Source: Camarhynchus parvulus (taxonomy: Eukaryota > Chordata > Aves > Passeriformes > Thraupidae). From it: a stretch of DNA of 64,000 nt. The stretch is taken from positions 76,199,689 to 76,263,688 of the forward strand of contig NC_044571.1 of the NCBI RefSeq assembly GCF_901933205.1, written 5' to 3'. The position numbers and the translations under genes are program-made. This document shows positions 50,801-59,913 of the stretch, in pieces (the stretch's first letter is position 1; each line of letters opens with the position of its first letter). Under the pieces are notes generated by a model. That model saw only the letters and a program-made list of their open reading frames with translations. It searched no databases and was not told the DNA's origin.

Positions 50801-52693
50801 TATCACTGGTTTTGGAATAACTCCTGAAGGGGAAGAAGTACCGGGCACACAATAATGAATTGCACTGTATAGCATGAAACACTGTAAATTTTTCCTGTAC
50901 TTTAAATTTCATTGCCTTCAGAGTAAATTGTAGCCCAACTGATTTGGTTTTTTTTAGTTCCTTTGGAAGGTCTAAGAAGTCAAAGCCAATTTGATGAGAT
51001 GAGAACAAGCTACATCAGAGAACTGGTGAAGGCAATTGGTTTGCGCCAGAAAGGCGTTGTGGCCAACTCACAGCGTTTCTATCAACTTACAAAACTGATG
51101 GATTCCATGCATGATGTAAGTTTATTTGTTAATGCTTTCTGCTCTTTATGTAGGAAGAAATTTCTTAAAAGTAATTCTATGGAAGGGAGTCATCAGCATT
51201 GCTAAACAACAGAAGAACACACAAAAAATTCCTTTATTGTGTATATTTGTGTCAATAGATAGCTATATATTCAACATCAATATTTGTATGGTGCACATAT
51301 TTTGTGGTATACCACATCAAAGTATTTGTGAAACATGCATTAGAGTGCTACCATTTTGTTTCATTTTTAGTGTAATACAACCAGTACAACTGTGGGCTTG
51401 GGTAGGGGTGGTGTATATGTGTGTGTGAGCACATGTATTCTTGTTCAGGAAAATAGTGTGAGGAAGAGGCAGTTCAAGTTGCAAAGTCAGACTACTAAGA
51501 ATTAGTGAAAGGCAACCAAGATTGGCTTTCCAACCTTAGTTCCACTGGTTATATGTGGATATTCTAGATATTCTATATCACTTTTTCAGTATCTGTCTAG
51601 GTTTGGAAATTGAGTAATCTTCATCAATTCTAGATACCATGCCCTGGACACTTTTAAACTCAATGTTGGTTGTGAGGAGCTCCCAAGGAGTTCAAGGTGG
51701 ACAGGATCTTTGCATCTTTGTATTCTTCAGAACTCAGCAAATCTGCATTTTATTTTAATTCAGTCTCTTCCTTTTAAATGCATACAGTAAAATAACCTGT
51801 GAGGAAGAGAAAGAGGGAGGGAGGCTTGCTGCAAAGTAACAAAGTGGTATTTGATCCATAGAGTATCTTCATTCAAGTCCTGTTTCAGCTCAGGCTGATA
51901 GTGATGGGAGATGCAAGGAAAAGAAAAATCATCACACTGGAGAGATTGTGTGATGTTAAAGCCTAAAGTAGCAGAAATAGTCCAATATTTAACAACATAA
52001 TGGTCACTGGTCTGACATAAAAATTGGAATCTCTCAGAGAGGCTAGAAGAGGTGTAATGATCACATGTCAAGCAGTTGCTTTCAAGGGATTAGAGTCTGT
52101 GGAGTTCAGTGTTTGCAGCAAACATAGTTATGATCATAATGAAAACCATGGCAAAGCTCATGGGTAAGTAGTAAATGCTGCCTCTCAAAACAGTGTTTAA
52201 ATAGCAGGTAGTGACCAAAGCACATGTGAGTGTGAGAATAAGATAAAGGTTGAAAGCTTGTTAAGTAGTTGCCATTATTTGTCACATATGTCTTGAGTGA
52301 GGGTGATACTACTTTGTAATATTAGTGAAGCAGTGGTTTTATATGACTTGCCATAGCTGTATGTATGGTTTTTGCCATTAATAGGGTCTGACAAGTACCC
52401 TCATTACTGATTCAAGAAAGGACAGGGTAAGGTATAGAATGATGTTGGCTGATGAATATATAAGTGATTGACAGCATGTTTATTTGGCTGCATTACTGTT
52501 AGTCTGATTGATCATGTTTGTATTTTATCAAATCCAGCTGGTGAAACAGCTCCATCTCTTCTGTTTGAACACATTTCTCCAGTCCCGTGCATTGAGCGTT
52601 GAATTCCCTGAGATGATGTCAGAAGTGATTGCTGCACAGCTACCCAAGATTCTAGCAGGGATGGTGAAACCTCTTCTCTTTCACAAGAAGTGA
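22636..52693 (+). CDS. PGR: Progesterone receptor (nuclear receptor NR3C3), complete gene, 8 coding exons
   Basis: Ligand-activated transcription factor that binds progesterone, dimerises on hormone response elements in the nucleus and recruits coactivators; in birds it is the classic estrogen-induced oviduct receptor. Joining 22636-23810, 25117-25268, 35452-35568, 42866-43168, 44523-44667, 47739-47869, 50958-51115 and 52538-52693 gives one open frame of 778 codons plus TGA. All introns are GT-AG. Exon sizes (152, 117, 303, 145, 131, 158 for exons 2-7) match the steroid-receptor pattern. Domains: N-terminal domain 1 to about 412, DNA-binding domain about 413-478, hinge with basic stretch 483-495, ligand-binding domain to 778. 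Steroid contacts expected from human PR are present: N564, Q570, R611, C736, T739 (human N719, Q725, R766, C891, T894). An in-frame TAA at 22537 supports M1 as the start. The gene is compact, about 30 kb from start to stop codon. Identity is very secure. Confidence 0.98.
22789..22848 (+). repeat. Coding GAG/GAA repeat (poly-Glu, residues 52-71)
   Basis: Mostly GAG codons with a few GAA, GAC and one GGG give an almost uninterrupted acidic run D52-E71, followed by a short CAG run (Q73-Q76). Chicken PR also has a Glu-rich run here, so the domain feature is conserved, but its length is the kind that varies between species and individuals. The strand is purine-only for most of its length. Confidence 0.9.
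23047..23049 (+). other. PGR: Internal start codon for the short isoform PR-A (Met138)
   Basis: The ATG of Met138 lies in a context matching chicken Met128, which starts PR-A (residues PMS followed by a conserved GPSQP a little later). PR-A lacks the LDGLL motif, the Glu run and the LDTVL block, so it loses the B-upstream activation segment. The start context is only moderate (C at -3, A at +4). Whether PR-A comes from leaky scanning or from a separate transcript cannot be read from the sequence. Confidence 0.8.
23887..23923 (+). repeat. 9-bp CTCATCCTC-type tandem repeat in intron 1
   Basis: About three and a half copies of CTCATCCTC followed by CTCCTTCTCC, a pyrimidine-rich stretch complementary in type to the GAG repeat of exon 1 about 1.05 kb upstream. 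Confidence 0.85.
24284..24432. repeat. A/C-rich low-complexity tract
   Basis: Runs of A broken by CC or CCC groups with short AAAAC repeats; no element boundary recognised. Similar tracts, in either orientation, are at 9927-9985, 21117-21186 and 59238-59318. Confidence 0.8.
25117..25268 (+). CDS. PGR: PGR exon 2: first zinc module of the DNA-binding domain
   Basis: Starts after TTCTCAAG and completes R392, then codes P393 to E442 and the first base of G443. Zinc ligands are C413, C416, C430 and C433. The P-box is C430-G-S-C-K-V435, the GS..V class shared by PR, GR, MR and AR that reads AGAACA half-sites. M441 corresponds to the Met proposed as the start of the short human form PR-C. At 152 bp it equals the usual exon 2 length. 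Donor G|GTACTA. Confidence 0.98.
25269..35451 (+). other. PGR intron 2 (10183 bp)
   Basis: GTACTA ... TTCCTGCAG. AT-rich throughout; no CR1 copy, RNA gene or open frame of interest was recognised. It is noticeably poorer in repeats than intron 3 or the upstream flank. Confidence 0.9.
35452..35568 (+). CDS. PGR: PGR exon 3: second zinc module of the DNA-binding domain
   Basis: Acceptor TTTTCCTGCAG, donor GGAG|GTGAGC; 117 bp, the family norm. Completes G443 and codes Q444 to G481 plus one base of G482. Zinc ligands are C449, C455, C465 and C468; the D-box A450-D454 (AGRND) is the dimer contact. Followed in the protein by the C-terminal extension [16 protein letters not shown]. The frame stays open for 44 codons into intron 3 if splicing fails (TAA at 35703). 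Confidence 0.98.
37027..37100 (+). mobile_element. Short CR1-like 3' fragment in PGR intron 3
   Basis: GGCTTAGACTGGATGATCTTCAG and CCTTCCAATCCAAACCATTT followed by a degraded TATTCTAATG end. Confidence 0.7.
38427..39070 (+). mobile_element. CR1-like LINE fragment in PGR intron 3 (about 640 bp)
   Basis: Contains AACATGAGCCCGCAG, TGCCCAGGTGGCCAAGAAGGCC, CAGCACTGCTGAGGCCACACC and the standard 3' part, ending TGATTCTGTG. Same sense as the gene. Confidence 0.93.
39078..39448 (+). mobile_element. Second CR1-like fragment directly after the first
   Basis: Starts TTGTTCAGCCGTGAGAAAAG and ends ATTCTGTGATTCTGTGATAA. More diverged than its neighbour; head-to-tail in the same orientation. Confidence 0.88.
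42866..43168 (+). CDS. PGR: PGR exon 4: hinge, nuclear localisation region and start of ligand-binding domain
   Basis: Acceptor TTTTTTTTCAG, donor CCAG|GTAATA; 303 bp, one codon shorter than human exon 4 (306 bp). Codes the rest of G482, R483-P582 and the first base of G583. The basic stretch R483-R495 is the hinge nuclear localisation signal. The [13 protein letters not shown] segment contains N564 and Q570, which contact the steroid, and C567, which replaces the Gly of human PR (G722). If intron 4 were retained the frame would end after six residues, at the TAG beginning 43189. Confidence 0.98.
43169..44522 (+). other. PGR intron 4 (1354 bp)
   Basis: GTAATA ... CATTTCCAG. AT-rich; nothing else recognised. 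Confidence 0.9.
44523..44667 (+). CDS. PGR: PGR exon 5: ligand-binding domain helices around the AF-2 groove and R611
   Basis: Acceptor TTTCATTTCCAG, donor ATGA|GTAAGT; 145 bp. Codes F584-N630 and two bases of E631. It contains the nuclear-receptor signature region [11 protein letters not shown] (590-600) and GWRSYK with R611, the residue that hydrogen-bonds the steroid C3 ketone in human PR (R766). Confidence 0.98.
44668..47738 (+). other. PGR intron 5 (3071 bp)
   Basis: GTAAGT ... GGTGTAAG. Strong donor, weak acceptor. No repeats or other genes recognised. Confidence 0.9.
47739..47869 (+). CDS. PGR: PGR exon 6: ligand-binding domain, residues 631-675
   Basis: 131 bp; completes E631 and codes Q632-T674 (QRMKES...LLLLNT) plus one base of I675. 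The acceptor is GGTGTAAG|A: an AAG end with purine-rich sequence directly before it. The T-rich run (about 47701-47727) lies further upstream. It looks like the weakest splice site in the gene. Donor ACACAA|GTAGGT. Because 131 is not a multiple of three, skipping exon 6 would shift the frame. Confidence 0.97.
47870..50957 (+). other. PGR intron 6 (3088 bp)
   Basis: GTAGGT ... TTTTTTTTAG. Contains an 18-bp AT-only direct repeat at 48257-48274 and 48286-48303; otherwise AT-rich with nothing recognised. Confidence 0.9.
48257..48303. repeat. 18-bp AT-only direct repeat in intron 6
   Basis: AAATATTTAATAAATTAT at 48257-48274 and 48286-48303, separated by 11 A/T bases; partly palindromic. Confidence 0.85.
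50958..51115 (+). CDS. PGR: PGR exon 7: ligand-binding domain, dimer-side helices
   Basis: Acceptor GGTTTTTTTTAG, donor CATGAT|GTAAGT; 158 bp, same as the family. Completes I675 and codes P676-D727 ([14 protein letters not shown] ... [10 protein letters not shown]). It contains the highly conserved [15 protein letters not shown] block. Ends exactly on a codon boundary. Confidence 0.98.
51116..52537 (+). other. PGR intron 7 (1422 bp)
   Basis: GTAAGT ... AAATCCAG. Nothing else recognised. Confidence 0.9.
52538..52693 (+). CDS. PGR: PGR exon 8: C-terminal ligand-binding domain, AF-2 helix and stop
   Basis: Acceptor ATCAAATCCAG; codes L728-K778 and TGA at 52691-52693. Contains C736 and T739 (human C891 and T894, ligand pocket), the helix 12/AF-2 region [15 protein letters not shown], and the KPLLFHKK C-terminus that is typical of PR. 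No unusual change is visible. Confidence 0.98.
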   Translation: MVKQLHLFCLNTFLQSRALSVEFPEMMSEVIAAQLPKILAGMVKPLLFHKK

Positions 52694-54510
52694 AATGTCT
52701 TTTCTCTTATCACAGAGATGATACCTGGGTCATTCTTTGTTTGTTTATTTTGGTCAAGATTTTGCATTGTCAGGACTTCAGCATATTTGACATACTTACC
52801 CTGCCGACTGCTTTATACCTGTAACATACACAAGCCATTCAAGCTTGATGTACATATTGTAAGTTCCTGATTCCTTAACTGCAAAAATCACAACAGTCAT
52901 AAGAAATGTTTTGTAAACTTGTCTAAGCTGCTTTTTAGATATACGTATGAATGACAGTGAATAGACTTTCCAGATTTCTAACAACAATTATACATTTTTC
53001 TTACACATTGCACGCTCTTGAATTTCTGGTATGACATGGTGCAAAATTTTTACTTTAGCACAGTGTGTGCATGGGTACATGTGGGCACATGCATAATGTA
53101 AGATTTTGGAGGAATTAAAATAAATATTGCCCACATTTTCTTATGGATATTTTACTTTTTATTACTGCAATGCCATCAGAAAAAAATAATGTGCTAAACA
53201 CACAGTCGCATTGAAACTCTTAATCCAGCATACTGTTTTCTGCATCATTCAGTGGAGTTCTTCTTCAAAAATCAGAAAGTTTAGGAAAATTTCAGTGCGT
53301 ATTACACCAGAAGTAATGTGTATGCAAACCCACTAAGCTTTGGTTTGTGTTATTTTTCCTTAAAAGTTCGGCACTTACTAAAGCTAAATCACTTAGCTGT
53401 AATCCTAAATTCATCAACTCTTACATTCTGTATTTCAGAAGCTTTAAATAGAGATGTTTTCACTGACTGCAACTCTTAATAATCTTAATGTTTTGAATTC
53501 CATTGCTGAACACTCAATCAGCCATTACCATCAAATTATAGTGAGATCAGATGCAAAAAGAAATGGAAAATATGACTGCAAACATTTTGATACACATCAG
53601 ACTCATTTCAGTATGATTTACTGGAGCTACATGTTTTCTGTTTTAAAAGCACGCCATTATAAATGGGGTAACTGTAAAAAAGGAATTGGACTCAATTAGC
53701 TTTATATATTCAAGAAGAATGACATGTTTTACCATAGAAATGAATATTCAACTGAAAAATTATAATGTGGTGGTGTTTGTTCCTTTGATACGGTTATGAA
53801 GCAACTCATGCATTTAAGGCAGTAAATTGTAGATATATTCAAACAACAGAGAAACAGATAAACCTTAAGAAGAATTTATGAATCTATTAAAATATGACAA
53901 ATTTTGCCAGTCATTACAAATCATATGTAAACATAGGAAATTGTGAGTCTTGTTTGGATACTTCTGGCCTTATGCTTTTGCTTTTGCCCATGGCTTGTTA
54001 GATGTCCCCATTGTGTGACTGTGTCCTGCTGGTGATGTGTAGCTTGGTCTGTACAGGCATATCCTTGTCACATGAACAAAGGCCCCTGGAATACAAGTTC
54101 AGTATCTCCAGCTAAATCAGGGTGCCCCTCATTAAACGTATAAGTGATGTTGCTTGTTGGTAAAAATTACATCTTGGTTCTTGAAAAAACTGTGGACAAT
54201 TCACAAGTACAGGAATGTCTCAAGGTGTCCTTACTGGTCATAATTTTCTAAAGCCAATGAAGAAGAATCTACATTACAACTGGGAATAAGAGCATTTTTG
54301 AGATCCCCACATAGCAGTACAAAACCCACTAGAGCTGGTGCAAATGTGTGACCCTAGATAAAGTGGTATAGACAGACTTTTGTGTTAGTGGACAAGTTTT
54401 GTCATTTCTAACTGCCCAGGAAAGCAATGTCTTTGATATTCCATACAGTCTGACTTTCAACTGTGATCCTTAAAGCAATTATGTTTTAATAAATAGCACA
54501 AAAATCTTTA
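52694..54510 (+). other. PGR: PGR 3' untranslated region (proximal end estimated)
   Basis: AT-rich, no coding conservation, starts at the stop codon. AATAAA occurs at 53119-53124 (poor downstream element) and at 54488-54493 with a T/GT-rich stretch about 35-55 bases later, which is the better proximal end. Longer 3' UTRs are usual for PGR, so a distal end, for example near 59.93 kb, is possible. Confidence 0.5.
54488..54493 (+). terminator. Candidate proximal polyadenylation signal of PGR
   Basis: AATAAA followed by a long T run and TTTTGTGTTTG around 54524-54551, a reasonable downstream U/GU-rich element. It is 1.8 kb after the stop codon. Confidence 0.45.
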
Positions 54511-55221
54511 TTTCTACATCCTGAAGTTTTTTTTTCTTTATTTTGTGTTTGCATTCAGTAAATGTGATTTTCAGTAAAAAAATCAATTTCAATCATTCCA
54601 CTTTCATGTAACAACTGTATTTCCATGCATTCTTTTGGAATTGAAGTATTGCCACGATTTATCACCGAGTAAGCAGACCGTCTATGTTACTGTTTAGATT
54701 AAACTGATAACAGAAACTTCCCACACTAAAAATTACTTCTCATCACTCTAATTTTGAAATTAGACGACAGATCAGGCAGTATGTTTGCCTTAGGAATGCA
54801 TGAATCTGCCTACATCTGTGTTTTACTCAATCCCTAAGTGGCTGACATGTCACCGTGTCCCATAAACTTGGCAGATTAGTCTGAAATGCACTATATTTGC
54901 CTCAAAGGCATAATCAAAAAGGAAAAAAAAGATACCTTTTGGGAATAGATAACAAAGCTTAAAAACATTCTCAAATTGTATTTCTGAAAGGCCTCTAACT
55001 CACAGAAAAAAATTCCCAAAAGTTCGTGGCCATGATGAATTCACTACACAAGATAGAATGATTGGGTAATTGTGTCTGCTATAAGTCTGAAAGTCCTATG
55101 ATCATTATGTGATTGTCTGAAGTTTGAAAAAAAGTTCCAGCAATAGGCCCAGATTATAGAATAGCCTTTAATGTCCATTTTGATATTGTCATTTTCTCTG
55201 GGTTATGTAGAGACTATGAAC

Positions 55222-55874
55222 AGTGGAAAGGGACCTGGAGGTACTGGCAAACAGCAGCTGAACATGATGCAGAGTGTGCCCAGGTGGCCCAGAAGGCCGA
55301 TGGCATCCTGGCCTGGATCAGCCAGGCTGTGGCCAGCAGGAGCAGGGCAGTGACCGTCCCCCTGTACCCAGCACTGCTGAGGCCACAGCTCCAATCCTGT
55401 GCTCAGTTCTGGGCCCCTCAGTGCAAGAGAGACATTGAGGGGCTGGAGCGTGTCCAGAGAAGGGCAACGGAGCTGGGGAAGGGTCTGGAGCACAAGTGCT
55501 GTGAGGAGCAGCTGAGGGAGCTGGGGGTGTTCAGCCTGGAGAAAAGGAGGCTCAGGGGGAACTCATCACTCTCTACATCCATCTGAAAGGAGGGTGTAGC
55601 CAGGTGGGGTCAGAGGGTCAGGGGTCGACCTCTTCTCCTGAGTAACAACTGACAGCAGGTGAGGATGTGACCTTAAGCTGTTCTAGAGGAAGTTCAGGTT
55701 GGATATCAGGAAGAATTTCTTCATTGAAAGGGTGGTTAAGCATCCATCCCTGGAAGTGTTCAAGAGATGACTGGACTTACTTCTGTGGTTTAGTTGACAA
55801 GGTGGAGATCAGTCAAAGCTTGGACTCAATGATCTTGGTTGGTCTTTTCCAAACTAGATGACTGATTCTGTGGA
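55222..55874 (+). mobile_element. CR1-like LINE fragment downstream of PGR (about 650 bp)
   Basis: GCCCAGGTGGCCCAGAAGGCC, TCCTGGCCTGGATCAG, TACCCAGCACTGCTGAGGCC and GGTCTGGAGCACAAGTGCTG blocks, ending GATGACTGATTCTGTGG. One of the best preserved CR1 copies in the window. Confidence 0.93.
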
Positions 55875-58800
55875 CATCGATCAATACACCTGATTTCTTC
55901 CTTCCCTACAGAAATCTTGTGTACTATGACTTTTCAACCCTGCAGCAATGTTCAGAGAGGAATTACTTGATTTTTTTTTACTGAATACAAGGTTTTATAG
56001 TTGTATGTGCTTATGTCCTTTAATAGTTTTCTAAAGAGCAAAGTATTTTGGACCTGAGCTTTACAAATAGGTCTAAATAGACATCTTGTAATGCTTCTCA
56101 ATATATTGAGCAAGGCAGAATGCTGGATCTTCTTATGGTGTGTTTATACACTAGGAATAAGAGGTTTCAGCAGATGAATTTTTCTTCTTTTCTGACATTT
56201 ATGATGTGCCTGATTACATTTTAAAAGTATGAAACCTGTTGTATTAATTAGAAAGCTTGCCAGCCATCTTCTACAGGGTTTTGTTTCAAGCTATGACTAA
56301 AAGTTCTTCATGCACTGAATAATGCAGGCTGTGTCTGAAGTTAAGCCTCTCCTGTTCTGTGCAGTTGAGTATTTTTGACCAAAGCCCTTCAGCATTACCT
56401 TCTGTGGCTGCTTGAGCGAAGCAAACAAACCAGCCCATGAAGTCATCAGTTTCCTTTCAGCTCTGTGCAGGTATCGTATTTATGGCTTTTAAATAATGTT
56501 TTGCAGGTTGAAGTGCCTGGCCATGGCAGCTCACCTGTGTTTGGAGAGGTGAGACCTCCAGCCTCTGCAAGCTGTTCTCTTTGTCTATGAGCTGCTCTGC
56601 AGTAGTGCTTGCTGTGGTCCAAGAAACACAAAAGATCAAACACTTGGCTCATGTTTTCAAAGATCTCAGCTGTATCTACAGTTGGGACCAGCCTTTAGGG
56701 GTGGAGGAATGTGGATTCCTTAATACCTAGTCCATGACAGAGGGAAATGTGCTCTGAGAAGCTTTCAGTTGATTTCATGGCACTTTGAAATATCCTGGTT
56801 ATATGTGTGCAAAATAAATATACATAGTAATTTCTGATCTGCAGCTGTTTCTTCAGCTGCACTGGGGTTACACTTTCTTGTGCTATATGTGCAACATATA
56901 AACTTCCTCATTGAAAGTGAGACCTAAATTTGTGTTTTCTGACAGTCAATGCCTTGTTTGTACCTTAGCTGTTTTTTTTTTCTTTTTTTCAAGTAGCTCT
57001 CTCCATTACCTTTGCTGGGAAGGTGAGCTGCTTTCCTGTGTTCCTACCTACATGCAAATATTCATCTCAGTTACCAGTGATGTGCCAGTAACATGAACAG
57101 TAGGGATCCTACAGGAATCCTTCCTTCCTCTCCTCCCTGCCCAAAATTAAGGTTGGTTTACCTGCAGAGCAGTAGAGGATGGGGCTGCACTCCCCCCATG
57201 CAGGGCAACTCTGAGCACATATTTCTTGTCTTACATGCTGTTTGTGGCAGGCTGACCTTTCTTTCATTCCGAGAAGTCAGCTTGCAGCCACAGAGCTAAT
57301 ATCCAAAGCCCTCCCAACTTTCCATGGCTCAGAAGCCTGTGAGCATACTGCCAGGCTGGACTGTCAGCATTGCTGGATTTATTGGTTTGTACTGCTTTGT
57401 GTCATGGTGACCTGACTTGAACAGAGATTTGCTTTTAGTTTAGTTCTCTTTTTCCCTTGGAAGATGAAAAGGAAAAAAACTCTAATATTTTAGGTATTTT
57501 TTGGTTTAAAATTTACTTGTTTTTCTTTTTTTCAGTGAATGCTGTTAATTTATTAGATTGACGTTATTTGCATGCAGAATGGTACTGTAGCTTCTCAGAT
57601 GCTTGGACAGGAACATGCAGTAAAAGGTGACTGCACAGATATTAATAACTAAGTTAAAATTTATCTGTGTGTTTACCTTAAAGAGAAAATAAATAACACA
57701 CAGAAAGTAGTCTTTAAGTGCTCTTGGAACTATGCAGCAGTTGCATAACTTCAAATATATGAGCAGTGCTGCTCCTTTGATGATTTTTTTGCTCACATTT
57801 AGGAATTGTTTTCCCTGGGTTGAGCCCACAGTGCTCTGTGTGGGGCATTTAAGCATATATAGAGGACATCAGATAGTGGTGAGCTTTCATTTAATTCTAG
57901 TATATTCTTTAAAACTGGCAACATTTCAATTCCTTGCTGGTGTGGGGTGGGCTCATTATAAAAATACCATCACGAGCCTTTTAGTCATAGATCATGTTTT
58001 TCTAACCATGAAAACTATGTTACCTTTTCACCTCTATGGGTATAATAGTTCCACCAATTTAACATTCAGGCATATCAGTGAGGAAGTTCTCACAGTGTCA
58101 TTTAAATAGTCTCACTCTATTGCATTTTCCCACACTCAATTCAAATACCTACCCAGCCAGTTCATGACTAAAATCTCCTTTTCATTTGTGGAGGAAAAAA
58201 AAGAAATAAATCATTGTCAGGAAATCAGAACACTGCATCACTGAGCTTCAAACAAGGGGCTAGATTGAATGAAAAGCAGGTAGGGAGCATAATAATCACC
58301 TTTGACATTGCATCAGAAAAAACTGGGCAGTGAAGTACAGAGACCTTTGTCTTATACAGCTGAGATTTATATGAGCATCACCATAAGCTGCTCATTCCAG
58401 GGATGTACAGTTCTCTCAGAGGCCTATTTTCCATATGCTGGATGGGAATGTAGGAATGCTGTTACACTTCATAGCCTGTATTGTTGGGTGATGTCCAGTG
58501 TGGGACTCTAATCTGCGATATCTCCAGTCGAGAACAATGTTCTCATCATGGTGCTGCTCAAAGAAATTGATTTATTCTGGTAGGCCTGTCTTGGCTATAT
58601 GGAGCATGAATAGGGGAAGCACCGAACCAACATGTGCATGGCAATATGAGTCCACAAGGGTGTGGATGTGATCTTACTGAGAGTATTTGAAAAAGAAATA
58701 CCTGTCCACCTGCAGTTAATATGTTCCCAACCATTTCTCCAGATTCCAGCAACATTCCTAAGAGTAAAACATGGATTTTGATGGCATATTCTGTTGTAGA

Positions 58801-59907
58801 CAAAGGACAACACACTTGACAAAAATTTACTGCTGTTAAATAGAAAAAACTGTGACATGATGCTGTCAGTACAGGCTCTCAGCTCACCTATGGGGCATTA
58901 CACACAACGGATAGGAATAATCATCTTTTGGCACTGTCATCACCACACATCAAGCATTGGCAGCTGAGGATGTCAAGGCTTTTCATTTGAAAAGCTAGAT
59001 GTTTTGTATCCTAAACCTCAGCTTACAGTACAGTCACACTGCACTGGCCAGTTCATTTCTTACAATAATTTTGCACGCTCACATCCCCAGTTGTTGTTAG
59101 AAACAGTTCCTAGTGATGGCTACAACCAGCTTAGGTTTTACTGGGAGACAGAAACTGCTTCCATTTTCAAGCTTCAAAATACAGGTCATGCATCTATTTG
59201 GCTGCCCACAGCCAAAATGTTGCACAATTCTGACATTAAAAAAAAAACCAACCAAAAAACAAAACAAAAACCCAAAACAAAACAAAACAAAAATAAAAAC
59301 CAAACAAAAAACCAATAAGAACTCCAAACATCTGAAATTTTGAAAATACTACTTAATGAAGTTTTCCACTTAAAGTATCCTTAAAAGCATTCCCTGAAGA
59401 CAGACATTAATTTTAAGAAAAACTACATGATAGAGAAAAGCGCAAACCAAAGCTGGGTACTCCTGGAATGCATGTTCTGATGAAGTTTCTGAATTTCTTA
59501 CAGCATCTAAATCCCAGTTTCAAATATTTGTGAAACATTTATTTCATCTCCCCTCCTTCCTGTGCCTTCAACACACCTGCTTTTCCCAATGGGTTTCTTG
59601 GATGTGTAATACATTAACACTTTGTAGAGTCTTTGTAATTCTTAATGGAAAAAATCTGTAGAAAGACAAATAATCCTTAATTTTGAGACATCTTTGGACT
59701 GATCTTCATATTTCTCTGTATTTAATATTCAGGATCATGATACATAAAATTTATGCTTTGCTGCTATTTTTATTATTTGAAAAAAAGACTTGTATAAGAT
59801 TTCTGTATTTTCCTCTTGAGGAGCTTTCATCTCTGTATTTGTACAACTGAAATAATAGCTTCAAATATTTTTGCAAAGGTGTTGTCTTGCGACATTGTGT
59901 CATGTCC
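55875..59907. other. Downstream flank or long 3' UTR of PGR
   Basis: AT-rich with several AATAAA hexamers (for example near 56813 and 58205) but no coding similarity. Could be transcribed as an extended 3' UTR. Confidence 0.5.
59238..59318. repeat. A-rich (AAAAC)n low-complexity tract
   Basis: Imperfect AAAAC and AAAACC repeats after a run of ten A; the Lys/Asn/Gln open frames here are repeat artefacts. Confidence 0.9.
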
Positions 59908-59913
59908 AATAAA
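59908..59913 (+). terminator. Candidate distal polyadenylation signal
   Basis: CCAATAAACTG followed directly by GGGGGTGTGCTTGC and TTTGTAGTAG, a textbook AATAAA plus G/U-rich arrangement. It is 7.2 kb after the PGR stop; it could end a long PGR 3' UTR or an unrelated transcript. Confidence 0.35.

Noticed and set aside
55203..55586. Two overlapping frames of about 100 codons
   Set aside because: Both translate a CR1 3' region; no reverse-transcriptase motif is present.
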